Assembly (NCBI RefSeq): GCF_002803155.1
Contig: NZ_NNBP01000020.1
Span: 1-64,000, forward strand
Direction of reading: 5' to 3'
DNA length: 64,000 nt
From: Streptomyces sp. CB02959
Lineage (GTDB): Bacteria; Actinomycetota; Actinomycetes; Streptomycetales; Streptomycetaceae
Part shown: piece after piece, positions 43,962 through 52,794 of the stretch
Layout of the letters: each line of letters starts with the position of its first letter
Numbering within the stretch: position 1 is the first letter of the stretch
Program-made: the position numbers and the translations under genes
The notes under the pieces: model-generated
Database searches by the model: none
Told to the model about the DNA's origin: nothing
Seen by the model: only the letters and a program-made list of their open reading frames with translations

Positions 43962-44693
43962 TCAAGCGGTGCGGGTCTCCGGGGGCGGGGCGGGCTTCCG
44001 TCGGGGCGGAAACACCTCACCGGGAGTCGGGATGGGGCGGTCGGGCCGCGGCTCCTTGGGACCCGGCGCGGGCTTGGGCGGCTCCCGTCGGGGCGCCGGG
44101 CGCGGGTCCTGCCGGGGGTCCTGCTGCGGTTCCACCCCGGAGGCCGCCCCGCTCCGGGCCGCCAGACCGGAAGGGCGCGGACGCCCGCCGGCGCGACCGC
44201 CCGGCAGAACGTCCGGGGAGGCGCCTGAGCGCCCGCCTGGCAGCGCGCGCAGCCGCGCCCGTACGGATTGCTCGGCCAGCCGCTCGCAGTGCCGGAGCAG
44301 GGCGGTGCGGCGTTTGCGCTCGGCCTCGACGGCGGGCCGGACGAGCAGCGAGCGCAGTGCGGCGAGGTCGTCGGGGCCGGGGATGTGGCCGGCCGTCAAC
44401 GCCTCCTGGAGCCGCGTGAGGTAGCCGGTGGCGGCACCGGGCAGGGCGTCGCGGTAGCGGGCGAGGTCGGCGAGCAGGAAGGCGCGCAGGCGGGCACCTT
44501 CGCGGACCGCTTCGTCCACCGCCTCGGCCAGCCGGAGGTATTCCTGGACGTCCTGCGACCGGTCCGGGCCCGGGGCGCCCAGGGGCACGGCGGGAGAGGT
44601 CGTCTGGAGGGCATGGGCGAGGGCGCGACGGAGTACACGCAACTCATCGGCGCCGAAGGCCATGCCGCCGCGGGATCCGTATGGCATTGGCAT
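43962..44693 (-). CDS. hypothetical protein with helical N-terminus and proline-rich tail
   Basis: 243 aa. Residues about 10-150 are predicted helical (ADELRVLRRALAHAL, VQEYLRLAEAVDEAVREGARLRAFLLADLARYRDALP, EAERKRRTALLRHCERLAEQ). The last about 90 residues are Pro/Arg-rich and disordered (QQDPRQDPRPAPRREPPKPAPG). No family is recognised. ATG 44693 follows TAAAGT by 6 bases, suggesting a leaderless message; ATG 44687 is an alternative. Confidence 0.7.
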   Translation of the reverse strand: MPMPYGSRGGMAFGADELRVLRRALAHALQTTSPAVPLGAPGPDRSQDVQEYLRLAEAVDEAVREGARLRAFLLADLARYRDALPGAATGYLTRLQEALTAGHIPGPDDLAALRSLLVRPAVEAERKRRTALLRHCERLAEQSVRARLRALPGGRSGASPDVLPGGRAGGRPRPSGLAARSGAASGVEPQQDPRQDPRPAPRREPPKPAPGPKEPRPDRPIPTPGEVFPPRRKPAPPPETRTA

Positions 44694-44699
44694 GCAGTG

Positions 44700-44705
44700 A
44701 CTTTA
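44700..44705 (-). promoter_or_regulatory. -10 box of a leaderless promoter (243-aa protein)
   Basis: TAAAGT on the minus strand, 6 bases before ATG 44693, in a locally AT-rich stretch (44700-44740). Confidence 0.55.
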
Positions 44706-44748
44706 CGACTAATTCGGACAAAAGCCTCTTAATTTGCATTCGGTGGCG

Positions 44749-44807
44749 CGGCAGCGGGGCGCGCGTCACACGGGCGCGCCAGTGCGGAACCGGCCGCGCC
44801 CCTGCCG
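44749..44807 (-). terminator. nested hairpins after coaX
   Basis: CGGCAG-C-GGGGCGCG (44749-44763) pairs with CGCGCCCCTGCCG (44795-44807) with one bulged base; a GC-rich inner hairpin lies between. It begins 14 bases past the coaX stop. Confidence 0.55.
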
Positions 44808-44820
44808 CCCGCCGTCCCCG

Positions 44821-45618
44821 TTACAGGCGCCCGACGTTGCGCTCGTACACCAGCCGCAGACCGATGAGGGTCAGCCAGGGCTCGTGCTCGTCGATCACCG
44901 AGGACTCGCCGAGCACCATCGGTGCCAGCCCGCCGGTGGCGATCACCGTCACGTCGTCCGGGTCGTCGGCCAGCTCCCGGGCCATCCGCTGCACCACGCC
45001 GTCCACCTGGCCCGCGAAGCCGTAGAGGATGCCGGACTGCATCGCCTCGACGGTGTTCTTCCCGATCACGCTGCGCGGCCGGGCCAGCTCGATCTTGCGG
45101 AGCTGGGCGCCCTTGACGCCCAGCGCGTCCACGGAGATCTCGATACCCGGCGCGATCACACCGCCCACGTACTCGCCGCGTGCGCTGACCGCGTCGAAGG
45201 TGGTGGCCGTGCCGAAGTCGACGACCACCGCGGGGCCGCCGTACAGCTCGACGGCGGCCAGCGCGTTGATGATCCGGTCGGCGCCGACCTCCTTGGGGTT
45301 GTCCATGAGGATCGGCACGCCCGTCTTGACGCCCGGTTCCACCAGGACGGCGGGGACGTCCCCGTAATAGCGGCGGGTCACCTCGCGCAGCTCGTGGAGC
45401 ACCGAGGGGACCGTGGAGCAGATGGAGATGCCCTCGATGTTGTCGCCCAGGTCCTCCCCGAGCAGCGGGTGCATGCCCATCAGGCCCTGGAGGAGCACCG
45501 CCAGTTCGTCGGCGGTGCGCCGGGCGTCCGTGGAGATCCGCCAGTGCTCGACGATCTCCTCGCCGTCGAACAGGCCCAGCACGGTGTGGGTGTTGCCCAC
45601 GTCGATGGTCAGCAGCAT
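44821..45618 (-). CDS. coaX: type III pantothenate kinase
   Basis: 265-aa ASKHA-fold kinase that phosphorylates pantothenate, the first step of CoA synthesis, insensitive to CoA feedback. Motifs: LTIDVGNTHTVLGLF (phosphate 1), GADRIINALAAVELYGGPAVVVDFGTATTFD (phosphate 2 and substrate region), GGVIAPGIEIS and ATGGLAPM (adenosine). It is last in DUF2520-panC-nadB-nadC-coaX, 5 bases after nadC. Encoded with PanC, it links pantothenate production and use in one transcript. Confidence 0.96.
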   Translation of the reverse strand: MLLTIDVGNTHTVLGLFDGEEIVEHWRISTDARRTADELAVLLQGLMGMHPLLGEDLGDNIEGISICSTVPSVLHELREVTRRYYGDVPAVLVEPGVKTGVPILMDNPKEVGADRIINALAAVELYGGPAVVVDFGTATTFDAVSARGEYVGGVIAPGIEISVDALGVKGAQLRKIELARPRSVIGKNTVEAMQSGILYGFAGQVDGVVQRMARELADDPDDVTVIATGGLAPMVLGESSVIDEHEPWLTLIGLRLVYERNVGRL

Positions 45619-45623
45619 GGCGG

Positions 45624-46700
45624 TCAGCGGCTCTCGTCGTCGTGCACAGCGGCGGTCGCGGCCCCGGTCGCGTCGTCGCTCTCACGCAGGTCCAGGCCGA
45701 TGTCGAGGACCCGGGCGGAGTGGGTGAGCGCCCCCACCGCCAGGTAGTCGACGCCGGTCTCCGCGTACCCGCGGGCGTTGTCGAGGGTGAGCCGGCCCGA
45801 GGACTCCAGGATCGCGCGGCCGGCCACCAGCTCCACCGCCTCCCGGGTCTGCTCCGGCGTGAAGTTGTCCAGCAGGATCAGGTCGGCGCCCTCGGCGAGG
45901 ATCGGCGGGATCTGGTCGAGCCGGTCGACCTCCACCTCGATCGGCACCCCGGGGAACTCGTCCCGCACGGCCGTGAACGCCGCCGCGACACCGCCCGCCG
46001 CCACGACGTGGTTGTCCTTGATGAGCGCCGCGTCGGACAGCGACATCCGGTGGTTGACGCCGCCGCCGCAGCGCACCGCGTACTTCTCCAGGGCGCGCAG
46101 GCCCGGCGTCGTCTTACGGGTGTCGCGGACCTTGGCCTTGGTGCCTTCGAGGGCGTCCGCCCAGGCGCCGGTCAGGGTGGCGATACCGGACAGCCGGCCC
46201 AGGAGGTTCAGCGCGCTGCGCTCGGCGGTGAGCAGGTCACGGGTGCGCGTGGTGACGGACAGCAGCTTCTGCCCGGCCACGACCCGCGCGCCGTCCTCCA
46301 CGTGCCGCTCGACCGCGAACTCGTCGGTGCACACCACGGACAGCACCGCCTCGGCGATCCGCAGCCCGGCGATCGTGCCGTCCTCACGGGCCGTGAAGTC
46401 CCCGGTGGCGACGGCGTCTTCGGGGACGGTCGCCACGGTGGTCACGTCCACGCCCTGGTCGAGGTCCTCCTCGATGGCCATGTGCGCGATGTCCTCCACC
46501 TGGACGGGGTCGAGCCCGGCGTCCACCAGGAGCGCGGCCAGGTCCGGGTCCAGCCCGCAGGTCAGCGGGTCCAGCTCGTAGGCGTCGTCACCGACGGCGC
46601 ACCCGCAGGCGTCGCCGCAGCCGCCGCCGGCGGGGGCGGCGCCGGGCCGGCCGATCTGGAGGAGGGGGAGGTCGCCGGGGGTGCCGGGGGTGCTGCTCAC
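45624..46700 (-). CDS. nadC: nicotinate-nucleotide diphosphorylase (carboxylating) with Cys-rich N-terminal extension
   Basis: 358-aa enzyme that converts quinolinate and PRPP to nicotinate mononucleotide. The QPRTase body (about 65-345) has EDLDQGVDVTTVATVP, RDLLTAERSALNLLGRLSGIAT, DTRKTTPGLRALEKYAVRCGGGVNHR and DLILLDNFTPEQ. An extra about 60 residues at the N-terminus include GGGCGDACGCAVGDD and LTCGLD, a Cys cluster absent from typical NadC. GTG 46700 overlaps the nadB stop (GTGA) and has GGAG 8 bases upstream. Confidence 0.95.
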   Translation of the reverse strand: MSSTPGTPGDLPLLQIGRPGAAPAGGGCGDACGCAVGDDAYELDPLTCGLDPDLAALLVDAGLDPVQVEDIAHMAIEEDLDQGVDVTTVATVPEDAVATGDFTAREDGTIAGLRIAEAVLSVVCTDEFAVERHVEDGARVVAGQKLLSVTTRTRDLLTAERSALNLLGRLSGIATLTGAWADALEGTKAKVRDTRKTTPGLRALEKYAVRCGGGVNHRMSLSDAALIKDNHVVAAGGVAAAFTAVRDEFPGVPIEVEVDRLDQIPPILAEGADLILLDNFTPEQTREAVELVAGRAILESSGRLTLDNARGYAETGVDYLAVGALTHSARVLDIGLDLRESDDATGAATAAVHDDESR

Positions 46701-48460
46701 GGGGTGGGCTCCGTATCGGAAGTGAGGGCGGGCTGAGGGGCGGGACCGACGGTCGACGGGAAGCCGGCGGTCTGTGTCGTATGGATGCTCAGGGTGCGGT
46801 CGGCATCGAGGGTGATGCGGAAGTGCCGCCGCCAGGAGGCATCGTCGCGGTCCGGGTGGTCCTCGCGCCAATGGCAGCCGCGGGTCTCCTCGCGGCGCCG
46901 CGCGGCGGCGACCAGGACCCTGGCGACGCACAGCAGGTTGGTGGCCTCCCAGGCTTCCACACTGGGCTCGGGGGCCTTGACGGAGGCGGCGACGGGCTCC
47001 ACAGCCGCCTCGGCGGCCTCCCGCTGCAGGCGGTCGAGGTCGTCGGCGGCCTGAGCGAGGCTGGCCGCGCTGCGCAGCACACCGGCGCCGGCGGCCATGA
47101 TCCGCTGGACGCCGCTACGGGCCTCGGGCACCAGGAGGGGCAGCGGGGCGCGGGCCTCCACGGGGGCGGCGGCCGGTGCCGTCGTCCCGTCGGCGGCGAT
47201 GTCCGCGGCGATCCGCTCGGCGAACACCAGGCCCTCCAGGAGGGAGTTGGAGGCCAGCCGGTTGGCGCCGTGCACGCCGGTGCAGGCCACCTCGCCGCAC
47301 GCGTACAGGCCGGGCACGGTGGTCCGGCCGTACAGGTCGGTGCGGACGCCGCCGGAGGCGTAGTGGGCGGCCGGGGCGACCGGGATCGGCTCGGTGACCG
47401 GGTCGATGCCGTGCGCGCGGCAGGCGGCCAGGATGGTCGGGAAGCGGTGCTCCCACATCTCGGCGCCGAAGTGGCGGGCGTCCAGGTACATGTGCTCGGC
47501 GCCCTGCTCCTGGGCCCGGCGCATGATCGCCTTGGCCACGATGTCGCGCGGGGCCAGCTCGGCGAGTTCGTGCTGCCCGACCATGAAGCGGGTGCCGTCC
47601 GCGTCGACCAGATGGGCGCCCTCGCCCCGTACCGCCTCGGAGATCAGCGGCTGTTGGCCCTCCGCGTCCGGCCCCAGATAGAGCACGGTCGGGTGGAACT
47701 GGACGAATTCGAGGTCCGAGACCTCGGCGCCGGCGCGCAGTGCCAGGGCCACCCCGTCGCCGGTGGAGACGGGCGGGTTGGTGGTCGCGGAGAACACCTG
47801 GCCCATGCCCCCGGTAGCGAGCACCACCGCCGGCGCGTGTACGGCACCGACACCGTCGTGCTGCCCCTCCCCCATGACGTGCAGGGTGACGCCGGCCGTC
47901 CGGCCCTCGGCGTCCGTGAGGAGGTCCAGGACCAGCGCGTTCTCGATGGTGCGCAGTCCCGCGGCGCGGACCGCGGTGACCAGCGCGCGGGAGATCTCCG
48001 CCCCGGTGGCGTCGCCGCCGGCGTGCGCGATCCGGCGGCGGTGGTGGCCGCCCTCCCTGGTGAGCGCGATCTCGTCGCTCCCGGGGGCGGTGTCGAAGCG
48101 GGCGCCGGTCGCGATCAGCCGGTGGACGGCGTCCGGGCCCTCGGTCACCAGGAGCCGCACGGCCTCCTCGTCGCACAGGCCGGCGCCCGCGACGAGGGTG
48201 TCGGCCAGGTGCTGCTCGGGGCTGTCGCCGTCCCCCAGGGCCGCGGCGATCCCGCCCTGCGCCCAACGGGTGGAGCCGTCGTCGAGCTGGGCTTTGGTGA
48301 CGACGACGGTCCGGCGGCCGGCGGCGGCGCAGCGCAGCGCGGCGGTCAGCCCGGCGACGCCGGAGCCCACCACGACGACGTCCGCCGTGATGGACCACCC
48401 GGGGGCGGGGGCGGTGAGACGTATGCCGGTGGGGCCGGTGGCGGTTCCGGTAGCGGTCAT
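46697..48460 (-). CDS. nadB: L-aspartate oxidase
   Basis: 587-aa FAD enzyme that oxidises aspartate to iminoaspartate for de novo NAD synthesis. FAD-binding VVVVGSGVAGLTAALRCA (about 28-45) leads to the succinate dehydrogenase/fumarate reductase fold with STRWAQGGIAAAL, HAGGDATGAEI, EFVQFHPT, APAAHYASGGVRTDLYGRT, ACTGVHGANRLASNSLLEGL and a C-terminal helical domain. Its ATG overlaps the panC stop (ATGA) and its TGA overlaps the nadC GTG, so translation is coupled. NadA is not encoded in this window. Confidence 0.96.
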   Translation of the reverse strand: MTATGTATGPTGIRLTAPAPGWSITADVVVVGSGVAGLTAALRCAAAGRRTVVVTKAQLDDGSTRWAQGGIAAALGDGDSPEQHLADTLVAGAGLCDEEAVRLLVTEGPDAVHRLIATGARFDTAPGSDEIALTREGGHHRRRIAHAGGDATGAEISRALVTAVRAAGLRTIENALVLDLLTDAEGRTAGVTLHVMGEGQHDGVGAVHAPAVVLATGGMGQVFSATTNPPVSTGDGVALALRAGAEVSDLEFVQFHPTVLYLGPDAEGQQPLISEAVRGEGAHLVDADGTRFMVGQHELAELAPRDIVAKAIMRRAQEQGAEHMYLDARHFGAEMWEHRFPTILAACRAHGIDPVTEPIPVAPAAHYASGGVRTDLYGRTTVPGLYACGEVACTGVHGANRLASNSLLEGLVFAERIAADIAADGTTAPAAAPVEARAPLPLLVPEARSGVQRIMAAGAGVLRSAASLAQAADDLDRLQREAAEAAVEPVAASVKAPEPSVEAWEATNLLCVARVLVAAARRREETRGCHWREDHPDRDDASWRRHFRITLDADRTLSIHTTQTAGFPSTVGPAPQPALTSDTEPTP

Positions 48461-49641
48461 CGGGTCGCTCCGAGGGGGCCTTGGGGTGGGGTGGACTTCC
48501 TGGACTTCCTCCGGGCTCCGGAGGCCGGCCCGGGGGCGGGCTCCTCCTGGGAGCCGGCGTACCGCTCCGGGGCGGCGGGCGGACACGGGGCCCCGCTCGC
48601 GGTGAACACGAGCCGGATGTTGTCGATGAGCCGGGTGGTGCCCACCTTGGCGGCCACCGCGAGGATCGCCTCGCCCTCGTACCCGTCGGGGACCTCGGTG
48701 AAGTCCCGGGGGTCGATCAGGGCCAGGTAGTCCAGGTGGAGCGGCGGGTCCAGGTGGGCGGCGTCCTCCAGCACCGTGCCGGCCGCGGCGCGGGCCACGG
48801 ACGGGCCGTGCAGCGGGCCGGCGGCGTAGGCGACGGCGTGCGCGTCGGCGGCCGCCCGGTCTTCCCCGAGGGCGGCCAGCGCCGCGGAGCGGTCCTGCAC
48901 GGGGTGCCCGGCGGAGGCGGCGCGGGCGCGCAGTGCCTCCTCGGCGGTGAGCCGGTCGCGGGCGGCGAAGAGCGCCGCGGACAGCGCGAGCGCGGTGCGC
49001 CGTTCCGGGCCGGACAGGTAGCGGTTGCGGCTGGAGCGGGCCAGCCCGTCGGCCTCCCGGACCGTCGGGACGCCGACGATCTCGACCGGGAAATTCAGGT
49101 CGGCGGCCATCCGCCGGATGACGGCGAGCTGCTGGGCGTCCTTCTCCCCGAAGAACGCCAGGTCCGGCGCGGTCAGATGGAGCAGCTTGGCGACGACGGT
49201 GAGCACACCGTCGAAGTGCCCGGGGCGGCTGGCGCCCTCCAGGACGGTGCCCATGGGACCGGCGGAGATACGGATCTGCGGTTCCCCGCCCGGGTAGACC
49301 TCGTCGGCCGACGGCGCGAAGACGGCGTCCGCGCCCGCCCCGGCGGCCAGCAGCACGTCCTCGTCCAGGGTCCGCGGGTAGCGGTCGAGGTCTTCGCCCG
49401 CCCCGAACTGCAGCGGGTTGACGAACACGGTGACCACGACCTGGCCCTGCGGCCCCACCCGCTCCCGGGCGGCCCTGATCAGGGCGGCGTGCCCCTCGTG
49501 CAGCGCGCCCATGGTCATGACAACGGCCCGTACGCCGCTGCGGCGCGGCAGCGCGCGCAGCGCCGCGGCGGTGTGCACGAGCTGGAGGCCCGGCACCGGT
49601 CGGGCGGCGTCCGGGGTCGGGCTGACGGGCGAGGAGGTCAT
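48457..49641 (-). CDS. panC: pantothenate synthetase
   Basis: 394-aa ATP-dependent ligase joining pantoate and beta-alanine. VVMTMGALHEGHAALI carries the HxGH nucleotide-binding motif; FVNPLQFGAGEDLDRYPRTL, FGEKDAQQLAVIRRM and the KMSKS-like GLARSSRNRYLS follow. About 60 C-terminal residues beyond the usual end are Pro/Ser/Lys-rich and disordered, so it is longer than the usual about 280-310 aa. Its ATG overlaps the stop of the DUF2520 gene and its stop overlaps the nadB ATG. Confidence 0.95.
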   Translation of the reverse strand: MTSSPVSPTPDAARPVPGLQLVHTAAALRALPRRSGVRAVVMTMGALHEGHAALIRAARERVGPQGQVVVTVFVNPLQFGAGEDLDRYPRTLDEDVLLAAGAGADAVFAPSADEVYPGGEPQIRISAGPMGTVLEGASRPGHFDGVLTVVAKLLHLTAPDLAFFGEKDAQQLAVIRRMAADLNFPVEIVGVPTVREADGLARSSRNRYLSGPERRTALALSAALFAARDRLTAEEALRARAASAGHPVQDRSAALAALGEDRAAADAHAVAYAAGPLHGPSVARAAAGTVLEDAAHLDPPLHLDYLALIDPRDFTEVPDGYEGEAILAVAAKVGTTRLIDNIRLVFTASGAPCPPAAPERYAGSQEEPAPGPASGARRKSRKSTPPQGPLGATR

Positions 49642-50756
49642 GCGTCGCCTCCGTGGGGGCCGGGCTCGGGGGAATCGGAATCAGGGGAGTCGGGGCGGGG
49701 CGGCCCGGTGTCGGTCGGTTCGGGGCCGGTCGGTTCGGGGCTGCCGGGTCCGTCGGCGTCGGTGCCCGTGGGCTCGTCGCCGTCGTGGCCGGGGCCGCCG
49801 GAGGGCGCCTGTCCTCCCGCGGACGCGGCCGGGCCGGCGGCGCCACCGTCGGCGGCCGGCCCCGCGAGCACGTCCAGCAGCTCCTCGGCCAGCTCCGGCT
49901 TGAGCAGGCCGTGCGCCAGTGCCCGGTCGGCGGTCATGCGGGCCATGGCCAGATAGCCGCCGACGGCCTGTGGGGCGTGCTTGCGCAGCTCCGCCACATG
50001 GGCCGCCACGGTCCCGGCGTCCCCCCGGGCGACCGGGCCCGTCAGGGCGGCGTCACCGGACCGCAGCGCGTTGTCCAGGGCCGCGCCGAGCAGCGGGCCG
50101 AGCATCCGGTCCGGGGCTCGCACCCCGGCCTTCTCCAGCAGCTCCATGGCCTGTGCCACCAGGGTGACCAGGTAGTTCGCGCCGATGGCGAGCGCCGCAT
50201 GGTAGAGCGGACGGGCGGATTCCGCGATCCACTCGGGCTCCCCGCCCATCTCGATGACCAGCGCCTCCGCGGCCATCCGCAGCTCCTCCGGCGCGGTCAC
50301 CCCGAACGGGCAGCCGGCCAGGCGCTGCACGTCCACGGACGTCCCGGTGAACGTCATGGCCGGGTGCAGCGCCAGTGGCAGCGCACCGGCCCGGGTGGCC
50401 GGGTCCAGCACCGCCGTCCCGAAACGCCCGGAGGTGTGCACCAGCAGCTGGCCCGGCCGTACGGCACCGGTCTCGGCGAGGCCGCTCACCAGGTCGGCCA
50501 GGGCGTCGTCGGGGACGGTCAGCAGCACGAGGTCCGCACGGGCGAGCACCTCGGCCGGGGTGACCAGCGGGACACCGGGCAGCAGTTCGGCGGCACGGCG
50601 CACGGAGGCGTCGGAGACCCCCGATACAGCCACCGGACGATGGCCCGCGAGCTGGAGCGAGGCGGCGAGCGCGGGCCCGACGCGACCCGCCCCGACGACT
50701 CCGACGGTGAGCCGGGCGGGTCTGTCCTGGGCCTCGATGGATGGGTATGGGTTCAC
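49638..50756 (-). CDS. Rossmann-like/DUF2520 protein, first gene of the panC-nadBC-coaX operon
   Basis: 372 aa. N-terminal Rossmann domain (LTVGVVGAGRVGPALAASL, about residues 16-34) followed by a DUF2520 all-helical domain (about 135-285: HPAMTFTG, LYHAALAIGANYLVTLVAQAMELLEKAGV), an architecture like ketopantoate and 6-phosphogluconate-type dehydrogenases. An acidic Gly/Pro/Asp-rich tail of about 70 residues ends it. Position before panC suggests a role in making pantoate (PanE-like), but this is inference. GTG 50756 has GGAAGG about 10 bases upstream. The stop overlaps the panC start. Confidence 0.85.
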   Translation of the reverse strand: MNPYPSIEAQDRPARLTVGVVGAGRVGPALAASLQLAGHRPVAVSGVSDASVRRAAELLPGVPLVTPAEVLARADLVLLTVPDDALADLVSGLAETGAVRPGQLLVHTSGRFGTAVLDPATRAGALPLALHPAMTFTGTSVDVQRLAGCPFGVTAPEELRMAAEALVIEMGGEPEWIAESARPLYHAALAIGANYLVTLVAQAMELLEKAGVRAPDRMLGPLLGAALDNALRSGDAALTGPVARGDAGTVAAHVAELRKHAPQAVGGYLAMARMTADRALAHGLLKPELAEELLDVLAGPAADGGAAGPAASAGGQAPSGGPGHDGDEPTGTDADGPGSPEPTGPEPTDTGPPRPDSPDSDSPEPGPHGGDA

Positions 50757-50922
50757 GGGGCGGCGGCCTTCCGTTCCAGTCCGCGAGGGGTACCGGACGA
50801 TTCGTCGCCATGCTACGCGAGAGCCTCCCGCCGGCCTGAGAGTCGTACAGAGGGTGAGACGAGGGTCTCGGAGCACCGTCGGAGCGGAACCGGAATGCCC
50901 TGCTCCGCGCTGGTTCGGAGAG

Positions 50923-50931
50923 TTGTCCACA
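50923..50931 (+). promoter_or_regulatory. DnaA-box match
   Basis: TTGTCCACA, the streptomycete DnaA-box consensus, in the 260-base divergent region between the DUF2520 and aldolase genes. A single isolated copy; it may be chance. Confidence 0.35.
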
Positions 50932-51016
50932 GGGCTCGCGGGACCGGCGGCGGCTGCGCGATGATCGGTTTCGACACCACGCGCGGACGGCGCGGGACGA
51001 AGCAGAGGCGGGGGCC

Positions 51017-52390
51017 ATGACCGAGGGCGGGAAGCACACGACGGAGACCGGGAAACCGCCGGCCGAGGACGGGAAGCACAGCGGCGGGGCCGGCGAGCGG
51101 ACGGCGGCCGGGAGCGCGGGAGCCGCCGCGGTGAGCAGGGCCCGGGCCGCGACGGAGGCAGCCGTCGGCGGCAGGGGGAGCGGCCCCGCAGCGGGCCCGG
51201 CGGCGGACGGCCCGGTGGGGACCGCCGCGGATGACGGCCCGGACGACGCGGTGGACGACCGGGCCCGGCGGTTCGCGGCGTACCGCGGCTCGGCGCGGAC
51301 GCTGTCCGGCGAGCGTCCACCGGAGACGATCGCCGAGCGGCTGGCCCGCCTGACGGCCGACGCCCGCGACGTGTACGACCTCGACGACTGGCCGGACTTC
51401 TACGGCGACGCCGACAGCGTCGTCGGCGAGCTGGAGCGCCGGACCGCCGACGCCCTGGGCACCGCGGCCGCCGTGTTCTTCCCGACCGGCACGATGGCGC
51501 AGCAGGTGGCGCTCCGCTGCTGGGCCGGCCGCACGGGCAACGCGACGGTCGCCGGCCACCCGCTGTCCCACCTGGAGGTCCATGAGCGCGACGCCTATGC
51601 GGTGGTCAGCGGGTTGCGCATGGTGCATCCGACGAGCGCCCCGCGCCTGGCGACGGCCGACGAGATCTACGACCTCCAGGAGCCGTTCGGCACCCTCGCC
51701 ATCGAACTCCCGCTGCGGGACGCCGGATACGTCCTCCCCAGCTGGGAGGAGCTGGAGTCGGCGGTCGCCGCGGCGCGGGACCTGGACGCGGTGGTGCACT
51801 TCGACGGCGCCCGGCTGTGGGAGAGCGCTCCGCACTTCGGCCGGTCGCTCCCGGAGATCGCCGCCCTGGCGGACAGCGTCTACGTCTCCTTCTACAAGTC
51901 GCTGGACGGTATAGCGGGCGCCGCCCTGGCGGGCACCGAGGAGTTCGTCGCGGAGGCCCGCGCCTGGCGGCACCGCTACGGCGGCCAGTTGTTCCAGCAG
52001 TGGCCGACCGCACTCGCCGCCCTGGCCGGACTGGACCGCGAACTGCCCCGGCTTCCGGAGTACGTCGCCCATGCCAAGGTCGTCGCGCGGGCCTTGCGGG
52101 AGGGCCTGGCCGAGGCCGGCGTGCCCTGGTTCCGGGTGCACCCCGAGGAGCCGCACACCCATGAATTCCAGGTATGGCTGCCGCACCCACCGGAGGTCCT
52201 GACCGAAGCCGGCACCCGCCAGGCGGAGGAAACCCGGACGACGCTGTTCCGCAAGTGGTACGAGCCCGGTTCGGCCGGACCGCCCGGCGTGGCAATGACG
52301 GAGGTGACGGTCGCGTCCCCCGCACTGGAGTGGACAGCGGAGGAGATACGCACGGCGGTGGGCGACTTCGTCCGACGCATCGACGGGTGA
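51017..52390 (+). CDS. threonine-aldolase-family PLP enzyme (beta-eliminating lyase)
   Basis: 457-aa fold-type I PLP enzyme. Residues about 85-457 form the catalytic body: FYGDADSVVGELERRTADALG, AVFFPTGTMAQQVALR, VVHFDGARLWES (PLP-binding Asp) and SFYKSLDGIAGAAL with the Schiff-base Lys. The first about 80 residues are Gly/Ala/Thr-rich and appear disordered, so a start further in is possible, but ATG 51017 has GAGGCGGGG upstream. Likely reaction is retro-aldol cleavage of threonine or a related beta-hydroxy amino acid. It diverges from the cofactor operon and converges on a hypothetical gene 5 bases away. Confidence 0.88.
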   Translation: MTEGGKHTTETGKPPAEDGKHSGGAGERTAAGSAGAAAVSRARAATEAAVGGRGSGPAAGPAADGPVGTAADDGPDDAVDDRARRFAAYRGSARTLSGERPPETIAERLARLTADARDVYDLDDWPDFYGDADSVVGELERRTADALGTAAAVFFPTGTMAQQVALRCWAGRTGNATVAGHPLSHLEVHERDAYAVVSGLRMVHPTSAPRLATADEIYDLQEPFGTLAIELPLRDAGYVLPSWEELESAVAAARDLDAVVHFDGARLWESAPHFGRSLPEIAALADSVYVSFYKSLDGIAGAALAGTEEFVAEARAWRHRYGGQLFQQWPTALAALAGLDRELPRLPEYVAHAKVVARALREGLAEAGVPWFRVHPEEPHTHEFQVWLPHPPEVLTEAGTRQAEETRTTLFRKWYEPGSAGPPGVAMTEVTVASPALEWTAEEIRTAVGDFVRRIDG

Positions 52391-52395
52391 CCCGC

Positions 52396-52758
52396 TCAGG
52401 CGTCGACCGGACCCGCGTTGCACGCTTCCGCGACGGCGGTTGCGGCACGGTTCGAGCCCGCGCGGTGGCTGCCCCGGCTCTCGGCGGGCGGCTGTCCGGG
52501 GCCCGGCCAGGTCGCTACGGCAGTGCGGCCGTCCAGGGGCCGGGCGCGGCGGGCCAGCAGTGCCGCGGCCCCTCGTAGGAGCCGCCCGTCGCGTCCCCAC
52601 CAGCGCTCCGCGGGATCCGTGACCACGGCCTGGAAGCGGCGCCACTGCTGGATCTCGCGAGCGGTACGGACGGTGGCCTCACCCGGTGCGGGCGGGGCGG
52701 CCTCGCCTCGCTGGGCGGCGCGGTAGCTGTCGAGGAGGTGTTGCTGCGTGGTGTCCAT
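52396..52758 (-). CDS. hypothetical protein
   Basis: 120-aa soluble protein with a helical N-terminus (TTQQHLLDSYRAAQRGE), then TAREIQQWRRFQAVVTDPAERWWGRDGRLLRGAAALLARRARPLDGRTAVATWPGPGQ and a low-complexity tail. No family is recognised. ATG 52758 is preceded by CACAGT (52766-52771) 7 bases upstream and by no proper ribosome site. It shares a symmetric operator region with the divergent DUF5937/ArsR gene, which probably regulates both. Its 3' end is 5 bases from the convergent aldolase stop. Confidence 0.6.
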   Translation of the reverse strand: MDTTQQHLLDSYRAAQRGEAAPPAPGEATVRTAREIQQWRRFQAVVTDPAERWWGRDGRLLRGAAALLARRARPLDGRTAVATWPGPGQPPAESRGSHRAGSNRAATAVAEACNAGPVDA

Positions 52759-52765
52759 GGCCCTC

Positions 52766-52771
52766 ACTGTG
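52766..52771 (-). promoter_or_regulatory. -10 box candidate (hypothetical gene, leaderless)
   Basis: CACAGT on the minus strand, 7 bases before ATG 52758. Confidence 0.4.
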
Positions 52772-52794
52772 GGGCGGCCCAACGGCCCCTGGCG

